Positions 16,339 through 24,546 of a stretch of 64,000 bases of DNA are shown in pieces. Position 1 is the first letter of the stretch; each line of letters begins with the position of its first letter. A program made the translations under genes and the position numbers. The DNA comes from Bdellovibrionia bacterium (GTDB lineage Bacteria; Bdellovibrionota; Bdellovibrionia; Bdellovibrionales; JAGQZY01). The stretch spans positions 186,001 through 250,000 of the forward strand of contig JAUHWH010000005.1 of the NCBI GenBank assembly GCA_030424715.1, given 5' to 3'. Below the pieces are notes generated by a model. The model saw nothing but the letters and a program-made list of their open reading frames with translations. It ran no database searches and was not told where the DNA came from.

Positions 16339-17934
16339 ATGGCAAATAAAATTGAAGGCAAAACAAACAAGCTTACTATTAGTCTGGTAAAGAAATCCAT
16401 CAAGGATCTAAAGGCCGTCATTGGAGAAGATTACCAAGACGACGTCGAAGAAGTTAAGATTCCAGAGTGTGAATTAGCCTGCTTTATATTTAAAGAACCA
16501 AATGTAACCTCTCCATCTTGGTACAAGTATCTCGAGTCAGCAATTGATGGTTTACCAGATACCCAAACGAGTCCATCAGCGGTTTTAGTTATTAAGACAA
16601 AAAAGAATATGTTTGCGGTAAGCTTTGGATATGGTCGATACCTCATAGAGGATTCAGCAATTGTTCCAGACTTTGGATTGAAAGTTTCTTTAAATGCAAT
16701 ACCAAGTGACAAAATTAAAACAGTTGATAAAAGAACACTTGAACAGATGGCATTACATTCCCGTCAACAAGCTGTAGTTCCAGTTGACTTTAGTACTTTT
16801 GAATTAGAGGTTGATAGAGATCTAGTAAAATCAATTGAGGGGCAAATCGATGAAAAATTAGGGAGCTATTTAAAAGGATCCATTAATTTGTCAATCTCTA
16901 CCAAATTGCCACTATCTAAATTGAGTGAGCTTTGCTCGAAACTTCACAGTATCTATCTCAAAAAAGACTACCAACAAGAGTTTGGGTGGATTGACAATGT
17001 AAAGCCAATTCAAGACCCATCTAAATCTGCCGCACTCAATCTTGCTCTTGTGGATCAAATTAATAAAAAATCTTTTCCCGGAATATTTCTTGGCGCACCA
17101 GAGTTAATTGATGATATTGATGTCGGAGGGTATAAATTCCGAGGCCCAAGAAATGGTTCAACATATATCTTATTCCCCTCCATTAATTCTTACGCTTCAT
17201 TGCGATTATCCAACAAAAATAGAAATCCCATAACAATCGAGCAATTAAAGTCCGATAAAATAATTTGCTTTGATCGAGATTCAAAACCCAACAAAAAGCA
17301 CCAGTGGTCAGTCTATAAGTGTATTCATGCTGAAATTAAATTTAAAGGTGACACTTATAAACTTCTGGAAGGCAATTGGTATGAAGTAGATTCAAACTTC
17401 ATATCAAGAATTGACAAGCAGATTAAAGCTATTCCAGTCTGTAAAGAAAAATTATTGGATCTCAAGTCTGGAGAGTCTGAAAATGATTACAACAATAGAT
17501 TGGCTTCTCACCTAAAAGGTACCTGCCTAGATGCTCAACTAGTGACACTAAAAGGACGCTCTAGGTTTGAGTTTTGTGACGTCCTGAAGAAAGACAAAAA
17601 ACTGTTCCACGTCAAAAAGCACTATGGTGCTTCCTCAATGAGTCATCTATTTTATCAAGCTTATGTCTCTGGTCAGACTTACTGTCACTTCCCTCAATGT
17701 CGACCTGAAATTGCAAAATTGAAAGGCGTAAAAAAAGCTAAGTTCGAATCCGTAGTACACCCTAAAACTTTTAAAACATCGGACTACGAAATCGTGATTT
17801 GCGTAGCTTCTTCAAAAGCCAAGCCCATTGGTGATGTACTATCCTTCTTCTCAAAGATTAGCTTGGTTCACAAGCACAGAACACTATCAAGTCTTGGGTA
17901 TAAAGTCAGTGTTGCAATTATCCCAATTGTTTAA
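16339..17934 (+). CDS. DUF6119 / TIGR04141 family sporadically distributed protein
   Basis: The frame is open from 16165, but the first part would overlap the divergent resolvase and is low-complexity; ATG 16339 gives 531 residues and the family-like N-terminus (KLTISLVKKS). Hallmarks of the family are visible: FAVSFGYGRYLI, PDFGLKVSLNAI, an LxVDRDL segment, and C-terminal FEFCDVLKKDKKLFHVKKH followed by SSMSHLFYQAY. That C-terminal block (Glu/Asp...HVKK) has the look of a nuclease-type active site. TIGR04141 proteins appear erratically in defence and mobile islands; their function is not established to my knowledge. No strong ribosome binding site is present. Confidence 0.8.
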   Translation: MANKIEGKTNKLTISLVKKSIKDLKAVIGEDYQDDVEEVKIPECELACFIFKEPNVTSPSWYKYLESAIDGLPDTQTSPSAVLVIKTKKNMFAVSFGYGRYLIEDSAIVPDFGLKVSLNAIPSDKIKTVDKRTLEQMALHSRQQAVVPVDFSTFELEVDRDLVKSIEGQIDEKLGSYLKGSINLSISTKLPLSKLSELCSKLHSIYLKKDYQQEFGWIDNVKPIQDPSKSAALNLALVDQINKKSFPGIFLGAPELIDDIDVGGYKFRGPRNGSTYILFPSINSYASLRLSNKNRNPITIEQLKSDKIICFDRDSKPNKKHQWSVYKCIHAEIKFKGDTYKLLEGNWYEVDSNFISRIDKQIKAIPVCKEKLLDLKSGESENDYNNRLASHLKGTCLDAQLVTLKGRSRFEFCDVLKKDKKLFHVKKHYGASSMSHLFYQAYVSGQTYCHFPQCRPEIAKLKGVKKAKFESVVHPKTFKTSDYEIVICVASSKAKPIGDVLSFFSKISLVHKHRTLSSLGYKVSVAIIPIV

Positions 17935-18066
17935 TAATTCATTTTGCGCAACGCTCCATCCCCATTTTCATGTTTTTCCCTGAAAATTTAAAGCTACTAA
18001 TTTCAATAGTTTAGTAACGAGTAACTCGGATCGTTTTCCTACTAGGACATAACCATAGGAGGAAAA

Positions 18067-18735
18067 ATGATCCAAACTTATAAACAACCTAAAAGGACAG
18101 CAATTACCGATGCAATGGAGTTACTCCAATACGATGAATGGGAGCTAGTCGACTCTATTCAAACAGGCTTATTGAAGCCAGTTGCATTCTGTGAAGCCAC
18201 CAAAGAATGGAACGAGATCTATGGTGGATTTTTCTGTACAACTAAACTCCAAATTAGTTGCCATTTTCTTTTATCGGACAATTTGCCCAATGATTGGCAT
18301 TTGCTCGAGACCGTTCCTTTAAAAGGAAAATTTCTTTATGATTGGCTTGAAGAAGAAACGAATACTTACTACCAATACGAGATTCAAAAAATTGTAAACA
18401 CTAATGACATTTATATTTGCGGTTACTCTATTTTGAAACTAATTAATGATTACTGGATATCACCAGATTTTAAAACTATTCTATTCGATTATCAACACTA
18501 CGATTTAACCCCTAATCAGTCTCACGTGATAGAGTTTCTATTCAATCAAAGAGAAAAAGGTAAATTCTGTATACGTCAGGAAGATGTCTTAGATGCCATC
18601 GAATATGAGGGTTTGGACCGAAGGTTGTCGAAAATATTTCGTAAAGGTGGGAAGAAGCACCCTTTATGGCGAAAGATATTCCACTTTCCACAAAGGGGCT
18701 GGATAGGACTAAAGCTTCCCAAGGAGCTTCACTGA
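18067..18735 (+). CDS. Unknown 222-aa protein with C-terminal winged-helix-like domain
   Basis: ATG 18067 has a GGAGGA ribosome binding site. The N-terminal 140 residues are unassigned and rich in Trp, Tyr and Phe (DEWELVDSIQTGLLKPVAF). From about residue 150 a pattern typical of small winged-helix domains appears: DLTPNQSHVIEFLF, then EDVLDAIEYEGLDRRLSKIF, ending in GWIGLKLP. It lies directly upstream of the 11-bp repeats and the hairpin that precede the DUF669/ATPase module. A regulatory or replication-initiation role for the module is possible but is inference from position. Confidence 0.6.
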   Translation: MIQTYKQPKRTAITDAMELLQYDEWELVDSIQTGLLKPVAFCEATKEWNEIYGGFFCTTKLQISCHFLLSDNLPNDWHLLETVPLKGKFLYDWLEEETNTYYQYEIQKIVNTNDIYICGYSILKLINDYWISPDFKTILFDYQHYDLTPNQSHVIEFLFNQREKGKFCIRQEDVLDAIEYEGLDRRLSKIFRKGGKKHPLWRKIFHFPQRGWIGLKLPKELH

Positions 18736-18736
18736 T

Positions 18737-18769
18737 GTCCGGTAATTGTCCGGTCGTTGTCCAGAATTA
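18737..18769. repeat. Three tandem 11-bp repeats (GTCCGGTNNTT)
   Basis: GTCCGGTAATT (18737-18747), GTCCGGTCGTT (18748-18758) and a degenerate GTCCAGAATTA (18759-18769) follow one another exactly one helical turn apart, starting two bases after the stop codon of the 222-aa gene. Iteron-like arrays of this spacing place bound proteins on one face of DNA. Confidence 0.55.
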
Positions 18770-18776
18770 AAAAAAG

Positions 18777-18823
18777 CCTCCTGGTAGTTGTTAGTTCAGA
18801 AACAACGAAACATTACCAGGAGG
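18777..18823 (+). promoter_or_regulatory. Hairpin sequestering the ribosome binding site of the DUF669 gene
   Basis: CCTCCTGGTA (18777-18786) is perfectly complementary to TACCAGGAGG (18814-18823), which contains the AGGAGG ribosome binding site of the gene at 18831. An upper stem GTTGTT/AACAAC (18787-18792 with 18801-18806) closes an 8-base loop; a 7-base bulge separates the stems. The fold would block translation initiation unless melted or remodelled. Confidence 0.65.
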
Positions 18824-18830
18824 TAAATTT

Positions 18831-19211
18831 ATGAAATTATCACCAAAAGGTCCAAGGCGAATCGAACCAGGTGAATATTTAGCAAAAATTGTAGAGGCCG
18901 AGCATATAGCCGTACCAGGGAAGAAGGAGTACGTACACTGGACTCTTGAGATAATTGTTGGGGAGTTCAAGGGAAGAACCTTCAAACACAGAACAATGCT
19001 GGAGGGGCAGTACCAGTATCAGCTGTTTCAGTTTTTACGCGTCTGTATCCCGCACTACAATGGCCAAGAGTTTGAACTCAATGAACAACTCGAAAAACAT
19101 ATGGTGGTTTATCTTGAATACGACAAGAACTATAACGGAATTGAACTTCCCTTTATTAGGGTCAGAGATGTGAAACCAGCCGTTATGGCAGGCCCCGGAG
19201 GCGCAGCATGA
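18831..19211 (+). CDS. DUF669-like phage-type protein, probable ssDNA-binding accessory
   Basis: A 126-residue protein beginning MKLSPKGPRRIEPGEYLAKI. The pattern (beta-rich, PGEYxAKIVEAE, VHWTLEIIVGEFKGRTF, a Gly/Ala-rich C-terminus) fits the DUF669 family found next to phage helicase/primase genes. DUF669 proteins are usually about 130-180 residues, so length is at the low end. It has a perfect AGGAGG site placed 7 bases from ATG, but that site lies in a stable hairpin. It overlaps the following ATPase gene by four bases (ATGA), indicating coupled expression. Confidence 0.65.
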   Translation: MKLSPKGPRRIEPGEYLAKIVEAEHIAVPGKKEYVHWTLEIIVGEFKGRTFKHRTMLEGQYQYQLFQFLRVCIPHYNGQEFELNEQLEKHMVVYLEYDKNYNGIELPFIRVRDVKPAVMAGPGGAA

Positions 19212-20614
19212 AAAACGAGCTGTTAATCAACTCTGTCCCCCTTGAATCAGTATTTCATGATCAAAACGGTGATCCTTTTGCAAGATTTTACGATGGTAAA
19301 AGAATTCAGGTCACACCTATTAGAGGGAGGGATTTTCGAAGATACATTCTTTATTCTCATTTTTGTGTCACAGGTAGTGGCCTAAAGGAGAAAGACATTG
19401 ATGAAATTGTTATCGACATTGAAGCGAGAGCATTGTTTGAGGGACCAAAGAGAGAACTGGAAGTACGCTGCTCAACTGAAGAAGGGAAGATATTTTACGA
19501 TGGAATAGATTATTCTGTGGAAATCTCAAGAGATGGTTGGAGTATAATACCATTACCCCCAATCGTCTTCAGAAGGTACGCAGGTTTAAAAGCGCAAGTG
19601 CCACCAGAAAGAGGTGGGTCATTTGACGATTTGTTTGATCTTTTTAATATTAAGTCTGACACGGACAAAATTCTTATAAAAACATTTGTGGTAAGTGCTT
19701 TCTTGCCAAATATTCCTCACCCTGTATTGGCTCTCCATGGCCCTCAAGGATCAGGAAAAAGTATGTTGCTAAGATTTTTGGTTAACCTGATTGATCCTTG
19801 TACCGTAGAAGATATCCAGAATATGGAGCAAAGAGAGCTTTTTCAAGCAATAGCCCATAGGTGGCTGGTCCCCTTCGATAATCTTACTGAAATTTCAAGT
19901 AAGGTTTCCGACATTATTTGTAAACTAGTAACAGGAGCATCGTTCAGTAAAAGAAGACTGTATTCTGATGAAGATGATTTAATTTGGTCATTGCGTAGAG
20001 TAGTCATTTTAAATGGAGTAAACCTCCCAGTAAACAAACCAGATCTTCTTGATCGCTGTATTATCATCGAATTAAATCGAATTGGAGAATCGGAAAGAGT
20101 ATCAGAGAAAGTCCTCAATAAAAAATTTAAAGAATTAAGACCTAAGGTATTAGGTGCATGCTTTGACTTAATATCAAAAGCTCTTGGGACGCATGAAAAT
20201 ATAGAGTTGCCTTGGCGACCAAGACTAGCCGATTACGCAATCTGGTCTGAAGCAATCACCCAAGCATGTGGACTGGAACCAGAAGTATTTTTGAATGCCT
20301 TTAAAGAAAATAAAGAAAGACAAGATTACGAGTCCCTTGATGCTTCTGCCTTAGCAACAGTTATTCAACATTTTGTTGATGACGAAGGTCATTTCGAAGG
20401 GACTGCAACAACATTATTGAGAAAACTTCGAGATGTAGCAGAACAAGCGGGTGTTGAGATCAGAGAGCTCCCCAAAAGCCCTAGAAGCCTTGGCAGGAGA
20501 ATTCAGGAAGTTAAACCTAGTCTGGAAGCTATCGGAATTATCGTTAATCAGACTAGGGGACAATCTCGTATCCTCCAGATATTCCCCAAGAAATTGGAGA
20601 AGCTTTATGTGTGA
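19208..20614 (+). CDS. Mobile-element replication ATPase (phage primase/helicase-associated type)
   Basis: A 468-residue protein with Walker A GPQGSGKS at 178-185, followed by PFDNLTEIS, KLVTGASFSKRRLYSDEDD, a VVILNG strand and DLLDRCIIIEL (arginine finger region). This ordered set is characteristic of an ATPase widespread in phages and integrative elements as a stand-alone relative of primase-helicase motors. The N-terminal 170 residues are unassigned; the C-terminal part (about 370-460) probably forms a winged helix. Together with the DUF669-like gene it makes a compact replication module. The next genes are excisionase and integrase. Confidence 0.78.
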   Translation: MKNELLINSVPLESVFHDQNGDPFARFYDGKRIQVTPIRGRDFRRYILYSHFCVTGSGLKEKDIDEIVIDIEARALFEGPKRELEVRCSTEEGKIFYDGIDYSVEISRDGWSIIPLPPIVFRRYAGLKAQVPPERGGSFDDLFDLFNIKSDTDKILIKTFVVSAFLPNIPHPVLALHGPQGSGKSMLLRFLVNLIDPCTVEDIQNMEQRELFQAIAHRWLVPFDNLTEISSKVSDIICKLVTGASFSKRRLYSDEDDLIWSLRRVVILNGVNLPVNKPDLLDRCIIIELNRIGESERVSEKVLNKKFKELRPKVLGACFDLISKALGTHENIELPWRPRLADYAIWSEAITQACGLEPEVFLNAFKENKERQDYESLDASALATVIQHFVDDEGHFEGTATTLLRKLRDVAEQAGVEIRELPKSPRSLGRRIQEVKPSLEAIGIIVNQTRGQSRILQIFPKKLEKLYV

Positions 20615-20624
20615 CGTCGTTATC

Positions 20625-20643
20625 GACGTTAACGTCGTTTCTT
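20625..20643. repeat. AACGTCGTTTCTT repeat, copy 2, with palindrome
   Basis: GACGTTAACGTC (20625-20636) is a perfect 12-bp palindrome, overlapped by AACGTCGTTTCTT (20631-20643), an exact match to 14346-14358. GACGTCGT also occurs at 20613-20620. The site lies between the ATPase stop and the excisionase start, a plausible regulator or excisionase binding site. Confidence 0.5.
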
Positions 20644-20665
20644 CCCAAATTTGGAGGGTTCTGGT

Positions 20666-20911
20666 ATGAGTAACACCTTTCCCTATAGAGGGAAGCGCAA
20701 AAAGCGTTGGCTCTTTGATAATTTAGATACGGATGATATTTGGCTCAACAGCAAGCAAGCGAGTGAGTATTTAGGGATATCGACTCAAACTTTGATGAAT
20801 CTTTGCTCCAGAGGTGAAGTTACTTATTACAAGTTTGGCCGTCGGAATCGTTACAAGCTAGCTGATTTGCGAAGTCTTCTCCAAATTGAAAGGAGAGGAT
20901 ATGGGATATAG
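20666..20911 (+). CDS. xis: Excisionase-type helix-turn-helix protein of island 2
   Basis: ATG 20666 is preceded by GGAGGG, giving 81 residues. The domain is a MerR/excisionase-type winged helix: WLNSKQASEYLGIS, recognition helix TLMNLCSRGEV, wing YYKFGRRNRYK. It matches the C-terminal domain of the nuclease fusion at 6689-7651 at 29 of 47 positions. Such proteins bend att DNA and set the direction of recombination. The integrase ribosome binding site and start codon lie within its last codons, as in island 1. Confidence 0.88.
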   Translation: MSNTFPYRGKRKKRWLFDNLDTDDIWLNSKQASEYLGISTQTLMNLCSRGEVTYYKFGRRNRYKLADLRSLLQIERRGYGI

Positions 20912-22001
20912 ATATGATCGAAAGATTGATAGTTGGATTGCTTATGCATCGAAAAGACATCCATTAACTCGTGTGAGTAAAAGCCTTCGTCGTAAAGCAA
21001 AGACAAAGGCTGAAGCCATTCGACTGGAGAAACAATTAATAGCCGAAATTGAACGTAAGTTTTTAAAAGAGACTGTTCCTGATTGGCAAGTTTGTATCGA
21101 AAGAATGTTGGAGTCTTTTAAAGATCGAGGCATAACTGAAAAAACTATTGATTGTTATTGGCGGTGTTTAAAAGCACACACCCTCCCAGATTGGGAGGAG
21201 CGACCTATTAACTCGATTACGACCCAAGAGATTCGAGACCTTATTAAAGAGAAGGTTGGGCATCGCTCGCCCAGCCATCAAAAGAATATGCTTAAATTTA
21301 TCCGAAGCGTCTTCACGTTTGGCATCGAAATTGGAGCAATCCAACGAGATCCAACACCAAGAATGAAATTTCGGATCGGTGATAAAATTAAGAAAGTTCT
21401 CACCGAAGAGCAAGTAAGATTCTTCCTTAATAAGGCCAAGACTTTGGGTGTTGAATGGTATCCACATTGGGCCACAGCGGTATATACCGGCATGAGGAAC
21501 GGCGAACTTTACGCCTTAACCTGGGATAAGGTGAACATCAAAGATCGACAGATGCTTGTCGACTCATCTTGGAATAACAAAGATGGGTTTAAATCGACGA
21601 AATCTGGCGATGATAGATGGGTGGAAATTGCTCCAAACCTTGTTCCTTTGTTACAGGAACTTAAGTTGCAGAGTGACGACACAAACTTTGTTCTTCCCAG
21701 AATAGATAAATGGGATAAAGGAGAACAAGCTCGTGAGTTGCGTATGTTCCTAACTGGTATAGGACTTCCTACGATCCGCTTTCATGACCTAAGGGCCACC
21801 TGGGCGACGCTTTTATTAGCGAAGGGTGTTGAGCCTATTAAGGTTATGATAATGGGTGGATGGAAGGATTTGAAAACCATGCAAATTTACGTACGCAAAG
21901 CTGGTGTTGATATCAAGGGAACAACTGATTGCCTTGATCTTCATTCACCGTCTAGCGAGACAGCGAGAATTTTGGTTTTCAATGACCGTGGTGAGAAGTA
22001 G
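20901..22001 (+). CDS. int: Tyrosine recombinase (integrase) of island 2
   Basis: Start ATG 20901 follows AGGAGAGG inside the excisionase gene; 366 residues. Catalytic residues are in the same positions as in the first integrase: Arg 199, Lys 231/234, His 295, Arg 298, Trp 321, Tyr 330. No gap is needed to align the two through residue 330 (about 55% identity by hand count, about 66% in the catalytic half). The C-terminal tail diverges. As the two integrases differ, they probably come from separate acquisitions at related or identical att sites rather than a recent duplication. The att site is expected just downstream. Confidence 0.93.
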   Translation: MGYRYDRKIDSWIAYASKRHPLTRVSKSLRRKAKTKAEAIRLEKQLIAEIERKFLKETVPDWQVCIERMLESFKDRGITEKTIDCYWRCLKAHTLPDWEERPINSITTQEIRDLIKEKVGHRSPSHQKNMLKFIRSVFTFGIEIGAIQRDPTPRMKFRIGDKIKKVLTEEQVRFFLNKAKTLGVEWYPHWATAVYTGMRNGELYALTWDKVNIKDRQMLVDSSWNNKDGFKSTKSGDDRWVEIAPNLVPLLQELKLQSDDTNFVLPRIDKWDKGEQARELRMFLTGIGLPTIRFHDLRATWATLLLAKGVEPIKVMIMGGWKDLKTMQIYVRKAGVDIKGTTDCLDLHSPSSETARILVFNDRGEK

Positions 22002-22086
22002 TTGGAGCCTGGCTAAGTGTATGATAATTTTCACTATGTTTTGGTTCCACCAATATTATGGGAAAATCAGAGGGGTTTGAGGAAAG

Positions 22087-22752
22087 ATGTTTATAGGTCA
22101 CTTTGCAGTGGGTCTTGGGGCAAAGAAAGTAGCTCCTGAGCTCAATCTTGGTTTTTTATTTATTGCCTGCCAATTGTTGGATCTGATTTGGCCAGTCCTT
22201 GTTTTAGCGGGTGTTGAGAAAGTCAGTGTGGACCATTTGGCGACGGCAGTGACCCCGCTAAATTTTGAGCACTACCCCTATTCACATAGTTTAGTGATGA
22301 CTGTTGCCTATAGCTTACTTGCTGGAATTGCTGCTGGGCTTGTCTTTCAATCGAAACGACTAGGTATTGTCTTTGGCTTGGTTACATCTTCTCATTGGAT
22401 ATTAGGTTTTGTTACACATAGACCTGACTTGCCAATATGGCTTGAAGGACAAAAGGTTGGACTTGGTTTGTGGAACAATATTAGCCTGTCAGTATCGATT
22501 GAATTGTTAATCTTTGCCACAGGCATTTTCTTGTACCTTAAATCAAAAAGTAATTTCAGCAGAAAAAGAAAAATGTGTTTTTGGGCCCTAATTGCCTTTC
22601 TTCTCGTGATTTACGCAGGAAATGTATTTGGCCCAAAGCCACCGGCCGAAACCCCTTCAGCAATGATTGCAGGGCCAGCCTTAGCAATGTGGCTTATTGT
22701 ATTATGGGGATACTTGGTAGACAAAGGAAACAAAGAAACTCACTTGATGTAA
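22087..22752 (+). CDS. Polytopic inner-membrane protein, possible membrane-bound metal-dependent hydrolase type
   Basis: A 221-residue protein with about six hydrophobic segments. The opening FIGHFAVGLGAKKVAP, and the HYPYSHSL motif near residue 60, resemble the DUF457/YdjM group of membrane-bound proteins with conserved His residues; a later THRPDLP may contribute another. Assignment is tentative. It is the first gene right of the island 2 integrase, with GAGGAAAG before ATG, and probably marks the return to ordinary chromosome. It converges on the AraC gene. Confidence 0.6.
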   Translation: MFIGHFAVGLGAKKVAPELNLGFLFIACQLLDLIWPVLVLAGVEKVSVDHLATAVTPLNFEHYPYSHSLVMTVAYSLLAGIAAGLVFQSKRLGIVFGLVTSSHWILGFVTHRPDLPIWLEGQKVGLGLWNNISLSVSIELLIFATGIFLYLKSKSNFSRKRKMCFWALIAFLLVIYAGNVFGPKPPAETPSAMIAGPALAMWLIVLWGYLVDKGNKETHLM

Positions 22753-22822
22753 GGTTTTGTAGTAGGCTTGAGCTTGAAGTGGGCGAAAACAAGAGCTGAC
22801 AAAGCCGTAACCACCCCCACCC

Positions 22823-23755
22823 TTAACGCCCTGGTTCGGCTTTACCTTTGATTTTTCCCGGACTCACTCCTTTTACTCGCTTGTAGGCTCGAGCAAAAGC
22901 GGCTTCACTCTCGTAACCTAGGCGGTGTGATACTTCACCGATGGAAAGCTTTTCAACTCGAAAGTACTTTTCGGCAAGATCGAACTTCACTCCTCGAACA
23001 AATTCTGAGGGACCCATCCCAAATATTTTTATAAACCTGTCGGTAAAAGCAGAGCGTGACATCCCAGCTGTATCGGCCATCTCTTGGGTCGACCACTTTT
23101 TAGCAGGGCTTTTTTGAACGTTGTTTATAACCCTAGTCAGTCGTTCGTCAGAAATCGCTTTTATTAGAGGTTGCTTCCCTTCGTTTTGGCTAAACCAATT
23201 GCGAATGGCCTGAAAGACCAACACTTCACTGAGATGCATGATTATTTCGGTACTGGCAAAAGCTTGCTTTTTTGCCTCTTCAAAGAGGAACTTAAAAGTG
23301 TTTTCGGCCCACACCCTTTCGGACTCATCCCACTTCTTAACAACGACCAACTCAGGCAATCCTTTTAGTAGCAACTGTGCCAAAGGGTGATTAAGCTTCA
23401 CAGCTCCGCATAATGTTAGCGAATCCTTCCCATTGCCACCGTGTTTGAGTATCTCATAGTGGCTTGTGATTTCGTCCCGGTCGATGTCAAATAGTGGTGT
23501 CATCTTATTGCACTGACCATCAAAGAAGTAATGATCACGTCCATTGGGTAGTAAAGACAATTGGCCCTGAGAAATTTTATGGACCTTTTTCTGCTTGGGA
23601 AACCTTACCCACGCCTCGCCGTGCACCACTAAATGAAACAACAACATATTAGGCATGGCCGGCATATCAATACCCCAGGGAGCCGAAAGCTCAGCCCGGC
23701 TGAGAAACACTCGATCAATTTCGACCCCAGCAAAGGGGTTATGTATATCGCTCAT
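22823..23755 (-). CDS. AraC-family transcriptional regulator with cupin sensor domain
   Basis: A 310-residue regulator. Residues about 15-110 are a cupin-like ligand domain (LLFHLVVHGEAWVRF, GQLSLLPNG); the C-terminal 100 residues are the AraC double helix-turn-helix (WSTQEMADTAGMSRSAFTDRF and SIGEVSHRLGYESEAAFARAYK). It is divergent from a NAD(P)-binding protein gene, with a 108-base shared control region containing repeats. By analogy with similar pairs it probably controls the divergent oxidoreductase operon. The inducer is unknown. Confidence 0.92.
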   Translation of the reverse strand: MSDIHNPFAGVEIDRVFLSRAELSAPWGIDMPAMPNMLLFHLVVHGEAWVRFPKQKKVHKISQGQLSLLPNGRDHYFFDGQCNKMTPLFDIDRDEITSHYEILKHGGNGKDSLTLCGAVKLNHPLAQLLLKGLPELVVVKKWDESERVWAENTFKFLFEEAKKQAFASTEIIMHLSEVLVFQAIRNWFSQNEGKQPLIKAISDERLTRVINNVQKSPAKKWSTQEMADTAGMSRSAFTDRFIKIFGMGPSEFVRGVKFDLAEKYFRVEKLSIGEVSHRLGYESEAAFARAYKRVKGVSPGKIKGKAEPGR

Positions 23756-23775
23756 AGGTCAGAAATAGCATATTT

Positions 23776-23821
23776 CGGACAAAAAGGCATAATATAAATA
23801 TTTATAGGCATTAAATGTCCG
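23776..23821. promoter_or_regulatory. Repeats in the AraC/NAD(P)-binding gene divergent promoter
   Basis: CGGACA (23776-23781) and TGTCCG (23816-23821) form an inverted repeat. Inside it AGGCAT occurs twice in direct order (23785-23790 and 23806-23811), 21 bases apart, i.e. two helical turns. This fits AraC-type half-sites. The intervening sequence is almost pure A/T. Confidence 0.4.
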
Positions 23822-23863
23822 GAAAGATCTCCGTATAGTTAGAGACAACAAAGGAGATAAAAA

Positions 23864-24535
23864 ATGACAAATTCAAAGAAAATTACAGTAATCGGAGCCT
23901 CTGGTGGATCAGGACGTAAAACAATCGAGGCCCTTTTAGCTCAAGGACACCACGTGACTGCTGTTTCAAGAAGCGCATCAAAGGTTTTTGGAACAGAGGT
24001 TCGCAGTATTGATGGATCAGCCCTTGATAAGAATGTTTTACGAGAAGCCATTAGAGGACAAGATGCGGTGATAGTGACTCTAGGGATTAGCGAAAACCCC
24101 ATACGGGTGAGAACCCTGGGCCCGGCCAAAACGCCGATGAATATTCGCAGTGAAGGAACTCGGATGGTCATTGAGGTGATGAAAGAGTTAGGAGTGAAAA
24201 GACTTTTAGTACAAACCACTTTTGGATCAGGCCCATCAAGAAATAGACTTGGCGCAATCGATAGCCTATTTTTCACCCTGCTGCTCAAACCTCAGATTGC
24301 CGACACAGAAAAGCAAGATGAGTTTGTTCGCAATAGTGGTCTGGATTGGACGATCACTCAGCCTGTTCACTTGAAAGAAGATGATTTTGAAGAAGGCGAA
24401 GTGGTGGCCGATTTCAATTCTGGTGTTCAGAGAATGGGAATTTCTCGCAAGCTTGTGGGTTCATACACAGCCAAGGCCGTTTCTAATTCAACAACCATCG
24501 GAAAGACAGTGGCTCTTTCTACGACTCAAGTCTAG
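23864..24535 (+). CDS. NAD(P)-binding protein of the atypical SDR / NmrA type
   Basis: A 223-residue Rossmann protein with GASGGSGRKTIEAL at residues 10-23 (Gly-rich nucleotide loop), DAVIVTLG, and the GVKRLLVQTTFG strand, matching NAD(P)H-binding SDR_a5/NmrA-like proteins (flavin reductase or quinone-oxidoreductase relatives). No classical YxxxK is visible, normal for this group. AAAGGAGA precedes the ATG. It is followed after 11 bases by a DUF1772 membrane protein, probably one operon regulated by the divergent AraC protein. Confidence 0.88.
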   Translation: MTNSKKITVIGASGGSGRKTIEALLAQGHHVTAVSRSASKVFGTEVRSIDGSALDKNVLREAIRGQDAVIVTLGISENPIRVRTLGPAKTPMNIRSEGTRMVIEVMKELGVKRLLVQTTFGSGPSRNRLGAIDSLFFTLLLKPQIADTEKQDEFVRNSGLDWTITQPVHLKEDDFEEGEVVADFNSGVQRMGISRKLVGSYTAKAVSNSTTIGKTVALSTTQV

Positions 24536-24546
24536 GAGGAGTAAAA

